Origin: Gillisella vitis
GTDB taxonomy: Bacteria; Pseudomonadota; Alphaproteobacteria; Rhizobiales; Rhizobiaceae
Assembly (NCBI GenBank): GCA_009744235.1
Contig: WPHV01000008.1
Span: 1 to 64,000 of the forward strand
DNA length: 64,000 nt
Reading direction: 5' to 3'
Position 1 is the stretch's first letter, and each line of letters opens with the position of its first letter. The notes beneath the pieces were generated by a model. It was not told where the DNA came from and searched no databases. It saw only the letters and a program-made list of their open reading frames with translations. The translations under genes and the position numbers were made by a program. This document shows, one piece after another, positions 1 to 9,212 of the stretch.

Positions 1-120
1 ATTGAGAGCTTCTTTGCCAAGCTCAAGCAGTGGCGGCGTATCGCCACGCGATATGACAAACTCGCCGCCAACTTTCTCGGGTTCATTAAGCTCGCCAGCA
101 TAATGCTATGGATCAAATGA
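1..120 (+). CDS. IS5-family transposase, C-terminal end (partial at window edge)
   Basis: The first 39 codons read IESFFAKLKQWRRIATRYDK and on to a TGA stop at 118-120. The E-x2-F-x-K-L-K-x2-R-R-I-A-T-R-Y-D-K block is the conserved C-terminal signature around the last catalytic Glu of DDE transposases of the IS5/IS427 group. The N-terminal part is outside the window, so whether the gene is intact cannot be judged. Only the family is claimed. Confidence 0.75.
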   Translation: MESFFAKLKQWRRIATRYDKLAANFLGFIKLASIMLWIK

Positions 121-138
121 TTAAATTATCACTACAGC
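1..138 (+). mobile_element. Right end of an IS5-family (IS870-like) insertion sequence
   Basis: The window opens inside an insertion sequence whose transposase stops at 120. The element appears to end at 138, directly before a CTAG at 139-142. The downstream sequence from CTAG onward is in frame with the indigoidine-type NRPS on the minus strand, so the element sits inside that gene. IS870-type elements of Agrobacterium are known to target CTAG; that this is such an insertion is inferred, because the left end and the second CTAG lie outside the window. Confidence 0.6.
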
Positions 139-3065
139 CTAGAGCGATCTGCGTCGGACCTTCCGGCGCGATATAGGGACGCGGTGCGAGTGCTTCGAGC
201 AATTGCGGCGCAGATTTGATCGCGTTGCAGTCGATCTTGCCATTGGCCGAAAGCGGCAATTTATCGAAGAGCACCACATCGCTGGGGATCATATAATCGG
301 GCAGGCTGCATTTCAGCTGCCTCCGGATCATCTCTGCGGGCCCTTCCATATGGACCGCATCTTCATTCATGCCCTGGCTTTCGATCTGCGCCCAGCTGAC
401 CCGCCCACCGAGGGAGAAATAGCTGGGCCCCGTTTCGATGCCGCAACCCGCCAGAATACGGTCGAATCGTTTGGCAGCCGGCAGAGGGTGATCAGAATGC
501 GAACTATAGCCCGACGCCATGAAACCGAAGAATGCAGCGTTGGCCTGCGCGCAATGCTGGGCGAAGCCAAGGCCAATATAGTTGCGCGTCTCATCCGTAT
601 CGCGGCCCACGAAGGTAAGGCCAAAGGAGGATCGCGCAAAGATCGACTGGTTGATCGCGATAACATCGTTCTCGCGGATCATCTCCTCGGAGATCCACGT
701 CAGATCCCCCTCGAGAACGCGATACGTGCCCGTCCGCAACCCGCTCAGCGTCGCGGAATGGGCTTGCAAAAAGACATCCAGTTCAGGCATCCAGCGCTGT
801 GCCGCCGGCACGATATCGAAGGCGGCGATATTGTAATCCTCTTCGGGCAGGTCCAGACGCGCGATCAGGTCCTCGCAAGGTAGGTGCAGGCGCCACGCCT
901 TGCCCCAAGGCTGCAAGCTGGTGCGCTAGAACCCCGAGCATATGCCCCGCCTCAATCTTCATGACCTCTGCGATATTGGTTTTATAGACCCTTTCGAACG
1001 GCGCATGGCGCCCGGCGAAATGGCACCGCACCGCGCCCCGGTCCAGATCGCTTTGCGGATGGCTGGCGGCGACAAAACGCAGGCAATGCTGCGCGGGGTC
1101 GTAATAATGCAGCCCGTCTTGCAGCCCTGTCACGCCGCATGTTTCCAGGTAGAGCTGCGTGGCATAAAGTGCGCCGGGTGAGGCATAGGCGTATTTGGGC
1201 AACAAGCGCTCTTCGCTGTGAAATTGTCCCATCCAGCGCAGAAGGGTCCCTAGGCGCTCAAGCGTCAGCGGCTTGAACGCCCCGATCTTGCCGCCCGAAA
1301 GCCGCGCCCGCCAATCTTGCAAGAAGGCCGTGAGCGCTTGCAAATCCAATGGCGAGCCATCAAAGAAACGGTAGGTTTTGCGGGCGAACACCTCGGCGCG
1401 CATCTGTTCGGTCTCGCGTTGTCCGACCAAGGGCACGACGGGTTCGTCCGACCTTTCGGCGCGTAACCCGACATTCGAAAGCTGCGGCTTGACCTGAAGC
1501 TTGTTCCGTTTCGAGAGATGGTGGCCTTCGGCCACGTCCTGATCCATCACAGCTGCCTGACGCGGATTTAGCTCGATACAAGCGATCAACCGGTCTTCTT
1601 GACTGCGTGCATCCTTGGTCACCACGACCGCTGCGGCATTCACCCACGGACTAGTAGCGATAGAAGATGCGATTTCCTCAAGCTCGACACGATATCCACG
1701 CAGCTTGATCTGGTTATCAATGCGCCCCAGAAAATGCAGCGTGCCATCAGGCTGCCAAACACATTTGTCTCCGGTTCGGTACATACGTTCGTCTTGTCCC
1801 CACGGACATGGCAGGAACCGCTCGGCTGTCTGCTCCGGTGCATTTCGATAGCCGCGCGCCACCTGCGGCCCCGAAATGTACAGCTCGCCCTCTTGGCCGA
1901 CTGCCGTCGCCTTGAGATCGGCATCCAGGACGTGACAACGCATTCCTGTTACAGGATGGCCGATGGACACCACCGGATTGAGATTGATCAGATCATAAGG
2001 GCGCACCTCGTAGGCGGTGGCATTGATCGTGGTTTCAGTCGGGCCATAAAGATTGACCAGCTTCAACCAAGGCATATTGGCAAGAATCGACCCCGCCAGT
2101 TTGCGGGTCAAGGCTTCCCCGCCCGAGAAAATCGCGCGCAAGTCATTGAGCGCCCGAAAGCCTTCGTGTTGCAACAAAGCGCTGAGAAGCGTCGGCACGG
2201 CCTGCAAATGCGTGACCTGCGTCTGCGCCATCCGCGCGATCAGCGCGTCAGTATCGCGATAGATGCCCACCGACCCGCACACCGTGCAGGCGCCGACCGC
2301 TGGGGCCAGAATTTCCCATTGTGCGGCGTCAAAGCTGATCGGGGTCTTTTGCAGAATACGCGTGTCGGGCGTTAAATAAAGCTGTTCGGCAAGCCAGCAG
2401 ATCTGGTGGACAAGGGCGGACCGCGGCACCTCGACACCTTTGGGCCGCCCGGTCGAGCCGGACGTATAGATCACATAGGCCAGGTCGCCGCCCGAGGGCA
2501 GCGGTGCGATCTCTGTCGCGGCCCGTGTGTCGCTGCGAAACCCCGCCAGAAGCTCTTCAATTCGCAGAATTTCAACATCCGCCGGAGCGATCGCGCGCAG
2601 GCGATCGACCAGGCACGATTGTACGATCACCTGTTTCAGGCAGCTACTCTCGATGATGTAGCTGAGGCGTTCATCCGGGTATTCCGGCGCCAGCGGGACA
2701 TAGCCGCGCCCGGACCAGACGATCCCCCAAAGGGCGAGGCTCATCAATACCAACGGTTCGACGAACATACCTGCCACATCCGCAGCCCGCAGCCCCTGCA
2801 AGGCCGCCGCCACACTCGCGGCGCCGCGCGCCAGCTCGGCGAAGGTCAGGTCGAAGCCAGTCCCAGCCTCTGCGAGCACCGCTAAATCCTGCGGCCGCGC
2901 CAAAGAGACCTTATGCAGCATCGCAGCAAGACTGGAATGCGGTCCATCGTCATGTACCGTTTCAATCACAAAGCTGCCGTCCGATTCGGGTCGCACGGCA
3001 CATAAATAAGGGGAGTCATTATTACATGTCATGATCAAAATTGCTTTTCTTGATGGGAGATTCAC
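139..3065 (-). pseudogene. Indigoidine synthetase-like NRPS (A domain with inserted FMN oxidase), frameshifted and 3'-truncated
   Basis: The minus strand codes an adenylation domain (SGSTGRPKG at about residues 202-210; RGYRVELEEI at 456-465) interrupted after core A8 by a SagB/nitroreductase-type oxidase (RKTYRFFDG about 562; KYAYASPGALY about 624). This A-Ox layout is that of IndC/BpsA/IgiD indigoidine synthetases, which oxidise and dimerise glutamine into a blue pigment. The A-domain pocket reads D-A-W-Q-F-G-L-I-N, the glutamine type. The frame breaks near 905: a run of four G (minus strand) behaves as a +1 insertion, and the oxidase continues (GFMASGYSS motif) in another frame to the A10 motif (LSANGK). 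The gene then ends at the IS junction, losing the carrier protein and thioesterase. The start is uncertain (GTG 3065 or ATG 3032). The product should be non-functional. Confidence 0.85.
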
Positions 3066-3104
3066 GAGTGAAAGACGTACACAACATGGGTGTAGTAACC
3101 TGCA

Positions 3105-4028
3105 TTATCCTCCTTGGGCCGGTTTGCTTGATAATTGCTTCCGAAACGCCGAGCCCAAGCCGAAGAAACTCACCTGTGGCTGCGACAGATAGACCGAAAC
3201 CAGGACCAGCATACCGCCGCCAAACTGAATCCAAGTCAGTGTCTGGCCCAGAAAGATCGCCCCCAAAATGGCCGCTGTCAGCGGGCTGAGAAGCGAAAGA
3301 AACGACACGGTCAAGGCAGGCAGACGTGCGATTCCCCTAAACCAAAGCGCATAGGTCACGAGCGCCCCCAGCAGGCTGAGATAGCTCAGTCCGCCGATAT
3401 TCCGCAGCGTGAGCGTTTCGGGAAAGGACTCGGTCATCAACGCGAAGGGCACCAGAGCCAAGCCGCCAAAGGTCAGCTGCCAGCCGGTCAGCGCCAGCAG
3501 CGACATATTGTCGGGACGACCGAATTTCTTGGCCAGTACCATCCCCGTCGCCATCGAGAATGCCCCGGCCAGACCCGCAGTCACCCCTTGGGTATTGAGC
3601 ATGACATCGGAGCGCAGCGCGACAAGCGCCACCCCAACCGCCGCGCAAAGGCACGCCAGAATCTGCGTTGCGCGCACCGGGTTGCGAAATAGAATCGCGC
3701 TGTAAATGAGAACGATAACCGGCTGAATCGACATCAGCAGCGCCGCAATCCCGCCGGGCAGATGATAAGCCGCCAGAAACAAGAAGTAAAAGAAAGCACC
3801 AATATTCAGCACCCCCAGAAGGGCCGCGCGCCACCACCAGTGGCCCTGCAACATTTTCCTTTGCAGCAACACCAGAATAAGCCCTGCGGGCAAAGCGCGT
3901 AAAACGGCCGCGGTCAGCGGAATACCGGGCGGCAGGAATTGGGTTGTCACGAGATAGGTGCTGCCCCAAACGAGCGGAACCAATGCCGTGATTAACAGAT
4001 CAAACCGCTGCCTCGACTTGTTGTCCAT
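3105..4028 (-). CDS. EamA/DMT-family transporter of the indigoidine locus
   Basis: This predicted inner-membrane protein has about ten hydrophobic segments and the duplicated EamA layout of drug/metabolite exporters (early PLVWGSTYLVT motif). I place the start at the ATG at 4028, preceded by GGAGGG. The longer reading frame from 4079 would run further into the upstream phosphoribosyltransferase gene. With this start the two genes overlap by 29 bases, so they are probably translationally coupled. Its position between a pigment NRPS and its accessory genes suggests export of the pigment, a precursor or a shunt product. Substrate assignment is inference only. Confidence 0.8.
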   Translation of the reverse strand: MDNKSRQRFDLLITALVPLVWGSTYLVTTQFLPPGIPLTAAVLRALPAGLILVLLQRKMLQGHWWWRAALLGVLNIGAFFYFLFLAAYHLPGGIAALLMSIQPVIVLIYSAILFRNPVRATQILACLCAAVGVALVALRSDVMLNTQGVTAGLAGAFSMATGMVLAKKFGRPDNMSLLALTGWQLTFGGLALVPFALMTESFPETLTLRNIGGLSYLSLLGALVTYALWFRGIARLPALTVSFLSLLSPLTAAILGAIFLGQTLTWIQFGGGMLVLVSVYLSQPQVSFFGLGSAFRKQLSSKPAQGG

Positions 4029-4677
4029 TTTGCCCTCCAGAACTGATTGTGCCGAAATAACGATCCCCGAAATCTCCAATCCCCGGGATCATGAACGCCT
4101 CCTGGTTTAGTTGCTGCTCGATCGATGAACTCACGATGGTCACATGGGGATAGCGCGCGCTGACACGCTTGATCCCTTCAGGGGAGGCGAGAATATTGGC
4201 AAAGACGACATGCTTTTCCTGCACGCCCTTCTTCAGCAATTCCGAGATAGCCATCAGCGCTGAGCCACCCGTCGCCAGCATGGGCTCCATCATAATCACA
4301 TGGCGCTGTGCGATATCTTCGGGCAGCGCGCTGTAAAATAGTCTTGGTTGTTTGGTGATCTTGTCGCGCTGGATCAGGATCTTGCCGATAGGGATGGCGG
4401 GCAGCATCTTGGACAATTCGAATTCCATGCTTTCTCCCGCGCGCACAATCGAAACGGCGCAAAGGGGCGCATCCAGCTCGGCACCCAGATAGGTCGCCCC
4501 GACAGGGGTTTGCACCGATCGATCACAGTAGGGCAACTGGTCAAGACAAAGCTCCAGCACATTGCGGATCACGCAATTGGCGTTGGCGACGAAAGTCTCG
4601 CGGGGGGCGGTCGCGCGGCGCATCTCTGCATGGAGCGCCCGCAACCTCTGCGTTTGGGGAAGTTCGATCAAAGGCAT
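4000..4677 (-). CDS. Uracil phosphoribosyltransferase-family protein
   Basis: This 225-residue protein belongs to the type I phosphoribosyltransferase fold, UPRT branch. It shows the UPRT-like SIVRAGESM segment (about 77-85), the PRPP loop region MMEPMLATGGSA (about 129-140) and a C-terminal PGIGDFGDRYFGT that corresponds to the uracil-binding PGxGDxGDRxFGT motif. Known UPRTs make UMP from uracil and PRPP. In indigoidine loci of several proteobacteria a UPRT-like gene sits beside the NRPS, so this copy may be a pathway paralogue rather than the housekeeping upp. Its role in pigment formation is not established by the sequence. It lies 9 bases downstream of the TrpF-like gene in the same minus-strand operon. 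Confidence 0.85.
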   Translation of the reverse strand: MPLIELPQTQRLRALHAEMRRATAPRETFVANANCVIRNVLELCLDQLPYCDRSVQTPVGATYLGAELDAPLCAVSIVRAGESMEFELSKMLPAIPIGKILIQRDKITKQPRLFYSALPEDIAQRHVIMMEPMLATGGSALMAISELLKKGVQEKHVVFANILASPEGIKRVSARYPHVTIVSSSIEQQLNQEAFMIPGIGDFGDRYFGTISSGGQNGQQVEAAV

Positions 4678-4686
4678 GGCGGCGCT

Positions 4687-5376
4687 CTACTGGGTAACCT
4701 GGAGCGAAAGTTCGGAAAATGCCCTTTTGGCTTCGGCACAGAAGACCCGCACCTTTTCCGCGCATTTTCGCTTGTCCACTCCTTCCAGCAAGGAATGCGC
4801 ATCCACTGCTGCTGGGCGCACCGCAAGGATCGCGTCATACACATTGTCCGGCGATAGACCGCCCGCCATCATCAAGGGCTTGGGGGAGTAGCGGGCCAAT
4901 TCCGCGCTCACATTCCAGTCATGAGTCAAGCCGGTTGCGCCCTTCGCACCGGTTTTCGGATCGAACGTGTCGGTGATATACATATCGACATACTCGGCGC
5001 TGTCATCGATCAATTTGCGCAGCTCCGGCAGGTTGTCGGCGGACACAACCAGACTTTTGAGTAGGTAAAGATCCGGCCGATCGGAACGCAGCTTGGCAAG
5101 CTCCGCCATCGGAATATCGCCATGAATCTGCACCGCATCCAGACCGAGCTGGTCGCAAAATTGCGATATCTCGTCGGCGGTCGTCATGTAGCTGATTAGA
5201 ACCGCGCGCTGCGGTGCCTTGAGGCCTTTGACGATGGTCGTAGAGTCAGCTTCAGAAATATCGTCTTTTCCCGACGGCAGGCGCAGAGGAAATCCGATCC
5301 AGTCCGCGCCGTTTTCAAAGCAGAGCTTCGCCTCTTCGCTATCAATAATGCCGGCAACCTGAACAATATTTTGCAT
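4687..5376 (-). CDS. Phosphoribosylanthranilate isomerase (TrpF)-like protein of the indigoidine locus
   Basis: The product is a TIM-barrel protein of the PRAI family: it opens with IVQVAGIIDSEEAKLC, has GADWIGFPLR (compare GADxIGF in TrpF), a central DAVQIHGD strand (TrpF DxVQLHG) and a late PLMMAGGLSPDNV phosphate-binding loop. The start is set at ATG 5376, because GGATGGA lies just upstream and families of this type begin at this point. The ATG at 5388 and a long extension to 5556 lack a ribosome-binding site. It is the first gene of the decayed indigoidine operon, where TrpF-like genes recur, so it is unlikely to be the tryptophan enzyme. Confidence 0.8.
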   Translation of the reverse strand: MQNIVQVAGIIDSEEAKLCFENGADWIGFPLRLPSGKDDISEADSTTIVKGLKAPQRAVLISYMTTADEISQFCDQLGLDAVQIHGDIPMAELAKLRSDRPDLYLLKSLVVSADNLPELRKLIDDSAEYVDMYITDTFDPKTGAKGATGLTHDWNVSAELARYSPKPLMMAGGLSPDNVYDAILAVRPAAVDAHSLLEGVDKRKCAEKVRVFCAEAKRAFSELSLQVTQ

Positions 5377-5625
5377 CCGTTGGTCCATCCATGTGAGTCG
5401 GTTTCGTGCAACGCGGTGGACAAGATGGCCAAACGGAACGGCGCAGAAGATCGCTTTTGGTAACAACCGACGTAACTGATGAGAGCTGGCTCTGGAAATC
5501 TGCACGGCTAGGATAAGTGGAATTTCTGGCTGACGTCGGCTTAGATGCAGCCTCACTGATTTCCACTCTTTGGCCTTCCCAAAACGCGGTGAATCTGAAT
5601 CTCTGTCGCAAAGGGGAGGTTTACG
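5377..5625. other. Presumed promoter region upstream of the TrpF-like gene
   Basis: There is no convincing gene in these 249 bases. They presumably hold the minus-strand promoter of the indigoidine-locus operon. I see no copy of the 16-bp inverted repeat found in the neighbouring cluster, which argues that this operon is controlled separately. Confidence 0.35.
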
Positions 5626-5715
5626 ATGCCATCGGGGATTTCGTTACGTGAAGATTTTGATGGTGAACGTCTCCGGCGGCTGGCGCGGCAGACGAAGGAT
5701 GCAGCCCAGGTATGA
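5626..5715 (+). pseudogene. IS630-family transposase, N-terminal fragment
   Basis: Preceded by a good AGGGGAGG ribosome-binding site, ATG 5626 opens a 29-codon frame (MPSGISLREDFDGERLRRLA, then RQTKDAAQV). This matches the start of IS630-family transposases of rhizobia (typically ISxRxDFDxxxLRxLARxxKDAxQ). It ends at TGA 5713-5715 where the similarity stops, so only the first tenth of the gene remains. The fragment marks an older insertion cut by the adjacent IS6-type element. Confidence 0.65.
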
Positions 5716-5761
5716 TACCTGTTGGCACTCGCCTCTGACCTTGCCCCGCTGAACTAATCCA

Positions 5762-6579
5762 GGCACTGTAAACTTATCGCCTTGAACGCAACATCTTGGC
5801 GTGATGAATTAGTTCATGCGGCGTGAAGGCGCGCGATTTGGTGCCATGCTTGCATGGCAGCTGTTCGCAGTTCGCGATGGTGGACGGATGGAATATCGTG
5901 GCGGGGAATGTGAAAAAGGTTGGCGATGGGGTCATGGATGGAAACGAAACGCTGAAGATGTCGTGCTGACTTGAAGCGCTTCATGATCCTCTCCCGTCGT
6001 CGGACGGGCTGATGCGAGTTTTCTGCCCGATTGTTCAATCCTTTGTGAGAACGATGCTCAAAGCCGTGCATGACCTCCCGCTTTGCTGCACCATAGGATC
6101 GTAGTTTGTCGGTAATCATCACACGCGGCGCACGGCCTTGGGCTTTCAGGAGCTTGCGCATCAAACGTTTTGCCGCCTTGGCATTGCGGCGGTTTTGCAC
6201 CAGCACGTCGAGAACAAAGCCATCCTGATCAACGGCGCGCCAAAGCCAGTGTTTCCTTCCACCGATGGTGATGACAACCTCATCGAGATGCCATTTGTCC
6301 CCGAGCCTGCCGGCAGATCGCTTGCGGATATCATTGGCAAAATGTCTACCGAATTTCTCAGCCCAGAGCCGCACGGTTTGATGAGAGACGATGATGCCAC
6401 GCACTGCCAGCAGATCCTCGACCATCCGCAGGCTAAGCGGAAACCGGAAATACAGCCAAACGGCATGGGCAATCACTTCCGCTGGAAATCGGTGGCGACG
6501 ATAAAGAGGATCACGGCTACATCTGGTCATGCAGCCAGATCCCATATTTTGATCGATGTCCGGTTAACGTTACGATGCC
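5762..6579. mobile_element. IS6-family element, copy 1 (about 818 bp)
   Basis: The element carries one transposase (5814-6545, minus). The right end reads GTTAACGTTACGATGCC up to 6579, the reverse complement of the GGCATCGTAACGTTAAC end of the second copy at 61802. The left end is placed at GGCACTGTAAAC (5762), a weaker match, supported by the identical 52-base spacing between transposase stop and element end in both copies. I find no 8-bp target duplication (flanks differ), which fits IS6 cointegrate-type rearrangement rather than simple insertion. Confidence 0.75.
5814..6545 (-). CDS. IS6-family transposase (copy 1, intact frame)
   Basis: This 243-residue DDE transposase of the IS6/IS26 superfamily contains YRRHRFPAEVIAHAVWLYFR and LSLRMVEDLLAVRGIIVSHQ at the N-terminal HTH, HLDEVVI with the first catalytic Asp, VMITDKLRSYGAAK with the second, and NNRAENSH with the catalytic Glu. 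The frame is uninterrupted, unlike the second copy at 61836-62567, which has two stop codons. The first codons are uncertain (6545 or the Met at 6530). It interrupts an IS1595-type transposase that resumes at 6580. Confidence 0.9.
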   Translation of the reverse strand: MGSGCMTRCSRDPLYRRHRFPAEVIAHAVWLYFRFPLSLRMVEDLLAVRGIIVSHQTVRLWAEKFGRHFANDIRKRSAGRLGDKWHLDEVVITIGGRKHWLWRAVDQDGFVLDVLVQNRRNAKAAKRLMRKLLKAQGRAPRVMITDKLRSYGAAKREVMHGFEHRSHKGLNNRAENSHQPVRRRERIMKRFKSARHLQRFVSIHDPIANLFHIPRHDIPSVHHRELRTAAMQAWHQIARLHAA

Positions 6580-7098
6580 GTCACCCCGGGTTCCGCTGCG
6601 GGCGATGCTCGCGCCGCCGTCGTTACCGGCCTTTCATTGCGTGCTGCCGTAGGTGCGATTGTGCCACAAGTTAAGCTTCAGGCACATTTGATGAGTGACG
6701 AAGCAAAGGCATTCATGGCTATTGGCGAGAGCTTTGCCGCACACGAGACGGTCAACCACCCCAGCCGTGAATATGTCCGTGATACCGTCCACGTCAATTC
6801 AGTTGAAGGGTTCAATGCTCGGGTTTGCCGAACCATCGCAGGTGTTTTTCATCATATCAGCCCGGAACTTGCCGATCTGTATTTCCATGAAATAGGCTTC
6901 CGCTGGTCCCAGCGCATCGTAACCGGCCAGGCTGTGCGAAAAAGCCGAAGCGGCAAGGAGAGCATGAAAATCCTTTGGTCGCGGGTGCCGCCGGCGCTGC
7001 AATTGGTGCAAGTGTTCCGCGCTGCTACCGGCCGTCAGATGCGCAGAAGCCCGGATGGCGGCATCACCATCAAATCGGCCGTAGCTGTCTTTGGTTGA
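6580..7098 (+). pseudogene. IS1595-family transposase, 5'-truncated
   Basis: The reading frame that continues from the IS6 end encodes the C-terminal half of an IS1595-type (ISSpo3-like) transposase: LMSDEAKAF, then HVNSVEGFNARVCRTIAGVF with the catalytic region, FHHISPELADLYFHEIGFRW, and a basic C-terminus ending TIKSAVAVFG. The upstream zinc-ribbon and first catalytic Asp are missing, removed at the junction with the IS6 element. Non-functional remnant. Confidence 0.8.
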
Positions 7099-7204
7099 TA
7101 AAGGCCGCGTACGATTTCGGACTGCTCTTGTTCTGACCCCATAATTGAATTGGAGCCATAATGCTTTGGGTTTTGATCGCGATTCACCCCGGCGTGCGAG
7201 CGTG

Positions 7205-7972
7205 TCAAACACCGAGTTCCAGGCCTGTTGTCGCCATATGCACCGAAATTTTCGGAAAGGCGTCACTCAGCCGCGATTGAATGCGCTCACGGGCGCCTAG
7301 TGGGTAGTGCGAAATGCAAACGGATTTACAGTCCGGCAACTTACCGAGAAGTACGAGCAAATCCTCCACACACATGTGTACTGCATCGCCTTCCGCGCGC
7401 TCTTCGGTATTGCATTCAAGAATGACAAGCTGGGCGCCCTGAAGGTCTTGCGGCAATTGCGGGTAGGGGCCCGTATCCGCCGCAAAGATAATGGCTGGAC
7501 CCTGTTGATGCCGGATTTTGAGGCCATGGGTATCCGCGCTGTGCCGTGTGCGAAAAAAGGATACTTCGAAACTAAGGATAGTAGTGTTGATACCAGGCTC
7601 GTATTCGTGCAGATTGAAAAAGTCGGAAAAATACCCGCGACCGATTGCCATGGTGTCGCAAATTCGCGCCAACACTTCTTCATTGCCTGGCCCGACATGA
7701 AGATCAACTTTTTTGTCTGTTCCCGAATTGAGAAGCGCATTGCGCAGGGCGAAAAGGTCGGCCCAATGGTCGGGGTGAAGGTGGGTCAGTAGCACGGCCC
7801 CGATGGATCCCAACAGATCGGCCTCCAAGATGACGGAGACCGCCCCGTGTCCGCAATCCACGAGCAGCGTGTGAGGTGTGTGAGCGCATGAAAACAGCAT
7901 GCAGGTAGAAGCCGTGCCTGCTTCCAGATGCGGCTTTGCCCATCCGACAACTCTAACGGCGCAATTGTTCAT
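7205..7972 (-). CDS. Metallo-beta-lactamase-fold hydrolase (RNase Z-like branch)
   Basis: The 255-residue protein has the di-metal signature THLHPDHWADL (HxHxDH, about residues 62-72), a further His in TRHSADTHG, the bridging Asp in FAADTG, and a late His in CISHYPLG. It has no signal peptide, so it should be cytosolic. Relatives of this RNase Z/PhnP-like type hydrolyse phosphodiesters, cyclic nucleotides, lactones or thioesters; the substrate cannot be read from the sequence. It is divergently transcribed from the aldo/keto reductase, with a shared 16-bp operator between them, so it is probably part of the big cluster. Thioester editing or tailoring is one possibility, unproven. Confidence 0.75.
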   Translation of the reverse strand: MNNCAVRVVGWAKPHLEAGTASTCMLFSCAHTPHTLLVDCGHGAVSVILEADLLGSIGAVLLTHLHPDHWADLFALRNALLNSGTDKKVDLHVGPGNEEVLARICDTMAIGRGYFSDFFNLHEYEPGINTTILSFEVSFFRTRHSADTHGLKIRHQQGPAIIFAADTGPYPQLPQDLQGAQLVILECNTEERAEGDAVHMCVEDLLVLLGKLPDCKSVCISHYPLGARERIQSRLSDAFPKISVHMATTGLELGV

Positions 7973-8105
7973 CTCTGGTTTTCATCCGATTTCGCTTTGC
8001 GTCCCCATGTCATTCCGAGACGTAAGTCTGGTCGAAAAGCCCACGGGCGCTTAATAATCTACCGCAACGAAACTCATAGGTGCATTTGGCATCCATCTTG
8101 TAACT

Positions 8106-8124
8106 GCAAGGTCGGTGACCTTGC
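8106..8124. promoter_or_regulatory. Perfect 8-bp-arm palindrome beside operator A
   Basis: GCAAGGTC-GGT-GACCTTGC is an exact inverted repeat, ending 12 bases before the cluster operator at 8137. It is not seen at the other cluster promoters. It could be a second regulator's operator or an accessory site. Confidence 0.4.
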
Positions 8125-8136
8125 CGACATGTTGAA

Positions 8137-8152
8137 TACCCTTACCGGGGTA
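8137..8152. promoter_or_regulatory. Cluster operator A (16-bp inverted repeat)
   Basis: TACCCTTACCGGGGTA has exact TACCC/GGGTA arms. It lies between the divergent MBL-fold gene (start 7972) and the aldo/keto reductase (start 8259). It is one of five related sites (see 13880, 22285, 36710, 39457). The 7-2-7 spacing and TAC-CC half-site resemble the heptamers bound by NarL/LuxR-type helix-turn-helix proteins. Confidence 0.7.
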
Positions 8153-8258
8153 TATGCAGCCTGGGCAGGTTACGACAAATACCTTCGTACTATGCCGCTG
8201 CACGCGCGCGCGAAATCTCAGCAGACGCGCCGTGTTTAGCTAACAGGGAGCCACCAAG

Positions 8259-9185
8259 ATGGGCCAGCACCATATCCCGAAAACCGCCATTCCCGGTCTG
8301 TCAAAACCGTCATCGTCGATGGCGCTTGGACTGCTCGAGTTCGACAATTTGGCCGATGTGTCGGCTGTCCTCGACAGGTTTTCTGAACGGGGAGGGAACC
8401 TCCTCGACACGGCCTTTGCCTATCGGGATGGCCTGACTGAAAAACTGGTCGGCGCGTGGATTTCCGAACGGGGTGTCAGAGAGGAAATAGCGCTCGTTGG
8501 CAAAGGCGCACACACGCCACTGTGCACGCCCGAAAATATCGGCAAACAACTGACTCGGTCCCTCGAGCGTCTGCAGACCGACTATGTCGATATCTACTTT
8601 ATGCACCGCGATAATCTGGATGTTCCAGTCGCCGAATTTGTTGATGCGATGGATGCGGAGGTTCGCGCGGGCCGCATTCGGGGCACATTCGGAGGCTCCA
8701 ACTGGACGCGTGAGCGGTTCGACGAGGCTGTGGCCTATGCCGCCAAGTCGGGCAAACAGGCCCCAGGCGTCCTGTCCAATAATTTTTCGCTAGGCGAGAT
8801 GCAGGACGTGATCTGGCCCGGGTGCATCTCATCATCAGATGAAACATGGCACCGTTGGTTCTTGGATCGCAAGGTGCCCAATTTTGCCTGGTCAAGTCAG
8901 GCCCGGGGCTTCTTTTCCGATCGTGCGGGGCGCGACAAACTTGACGATGAGGAAATGGTGAGCGCCTGGTACTCCGACCGCAATTTCACCCGACGGGACC
9001 GGGCGATGGAACTGGCCAATCAGGTTGGCAAAAGCGGCACACAGGTTGCGCTGGCCTATGCACTCGCCCAGCCATTTCCGCTGATACCGATAATCGGTCC
9101 AGGATCCTTGGCAGAGCTGGAAGACAGCCTAGCGGCATTTGAAATCCAGTTGACGCGTGAGCAAGTGACCTGGCTGAAAGCGTAG
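8259..9185 (+). CDS. Aldo/keto reductase
   Basis: The 308-residue NAD(P)H-dependent reductase has an AKR TIM barrel. The catalytic tetrad is visible: Asp and Tyr in LLDTAFAYRDG, Lys in VGKGAH, and His in YFMHRDN. The C-terminal cofactor segment PIIGPGSLAELEDSL is present. A CAGGGA ribosome-binding site precedes the ATG. It starts 107 bases after operator A, diverges from the MBL-fold gene and converges with the aminotransferase gene, placing it in the natural-product cluster. A carbonyl or sugar reduction during precursor supply or tailoring is likely; the exact substrate is unknown. Confidence 0.85.
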   Translation: MGQHHIPKTAIPGLSKPSSSMALGLLEFDNLADVSAVLDRFSERGGNLLDTAFAYRDGLTEKLVGAWISERGVREEIALVGKGAHTPLCTPENIGKQLTRSLERLQTDYVDIYFMHRDNLDVPVAEFVDAMDAEVRAGRIRGTFGGSNWTRERFDEAVAYAAKSGKQAPGVLSNNFSLGEMQDVIWPGCISSSDETWHRWFLDRKVPNFAWSSQARGFFSDRAGRDKLDDEEMVSAWYSDRNFTRRDRAMELANQVGKSGTQVALAYALAQPFPLIPIIGPGSLAELEDSLAAFEIQLTREQVTWLKA

Positions 9186-9212
9186 GCCGATAGTCATCCA
9201 CTTGGAGCCGAC

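Noticed and set aside
203..883. Long plus-strand frame opposite the indigoidine NRPS
   Set aside because: It mirrors the real minus-strand oxidase region and shows no family similarity; a GC-rich antisense shadow.
5617..5633. TTTACGATGCC as a possible IS6 end
   Set aside because: It resembles the IS6 terminal repeat but forms the ribosome-binding and start region of the IS630 fragment, and the spacing does not fit the element length.
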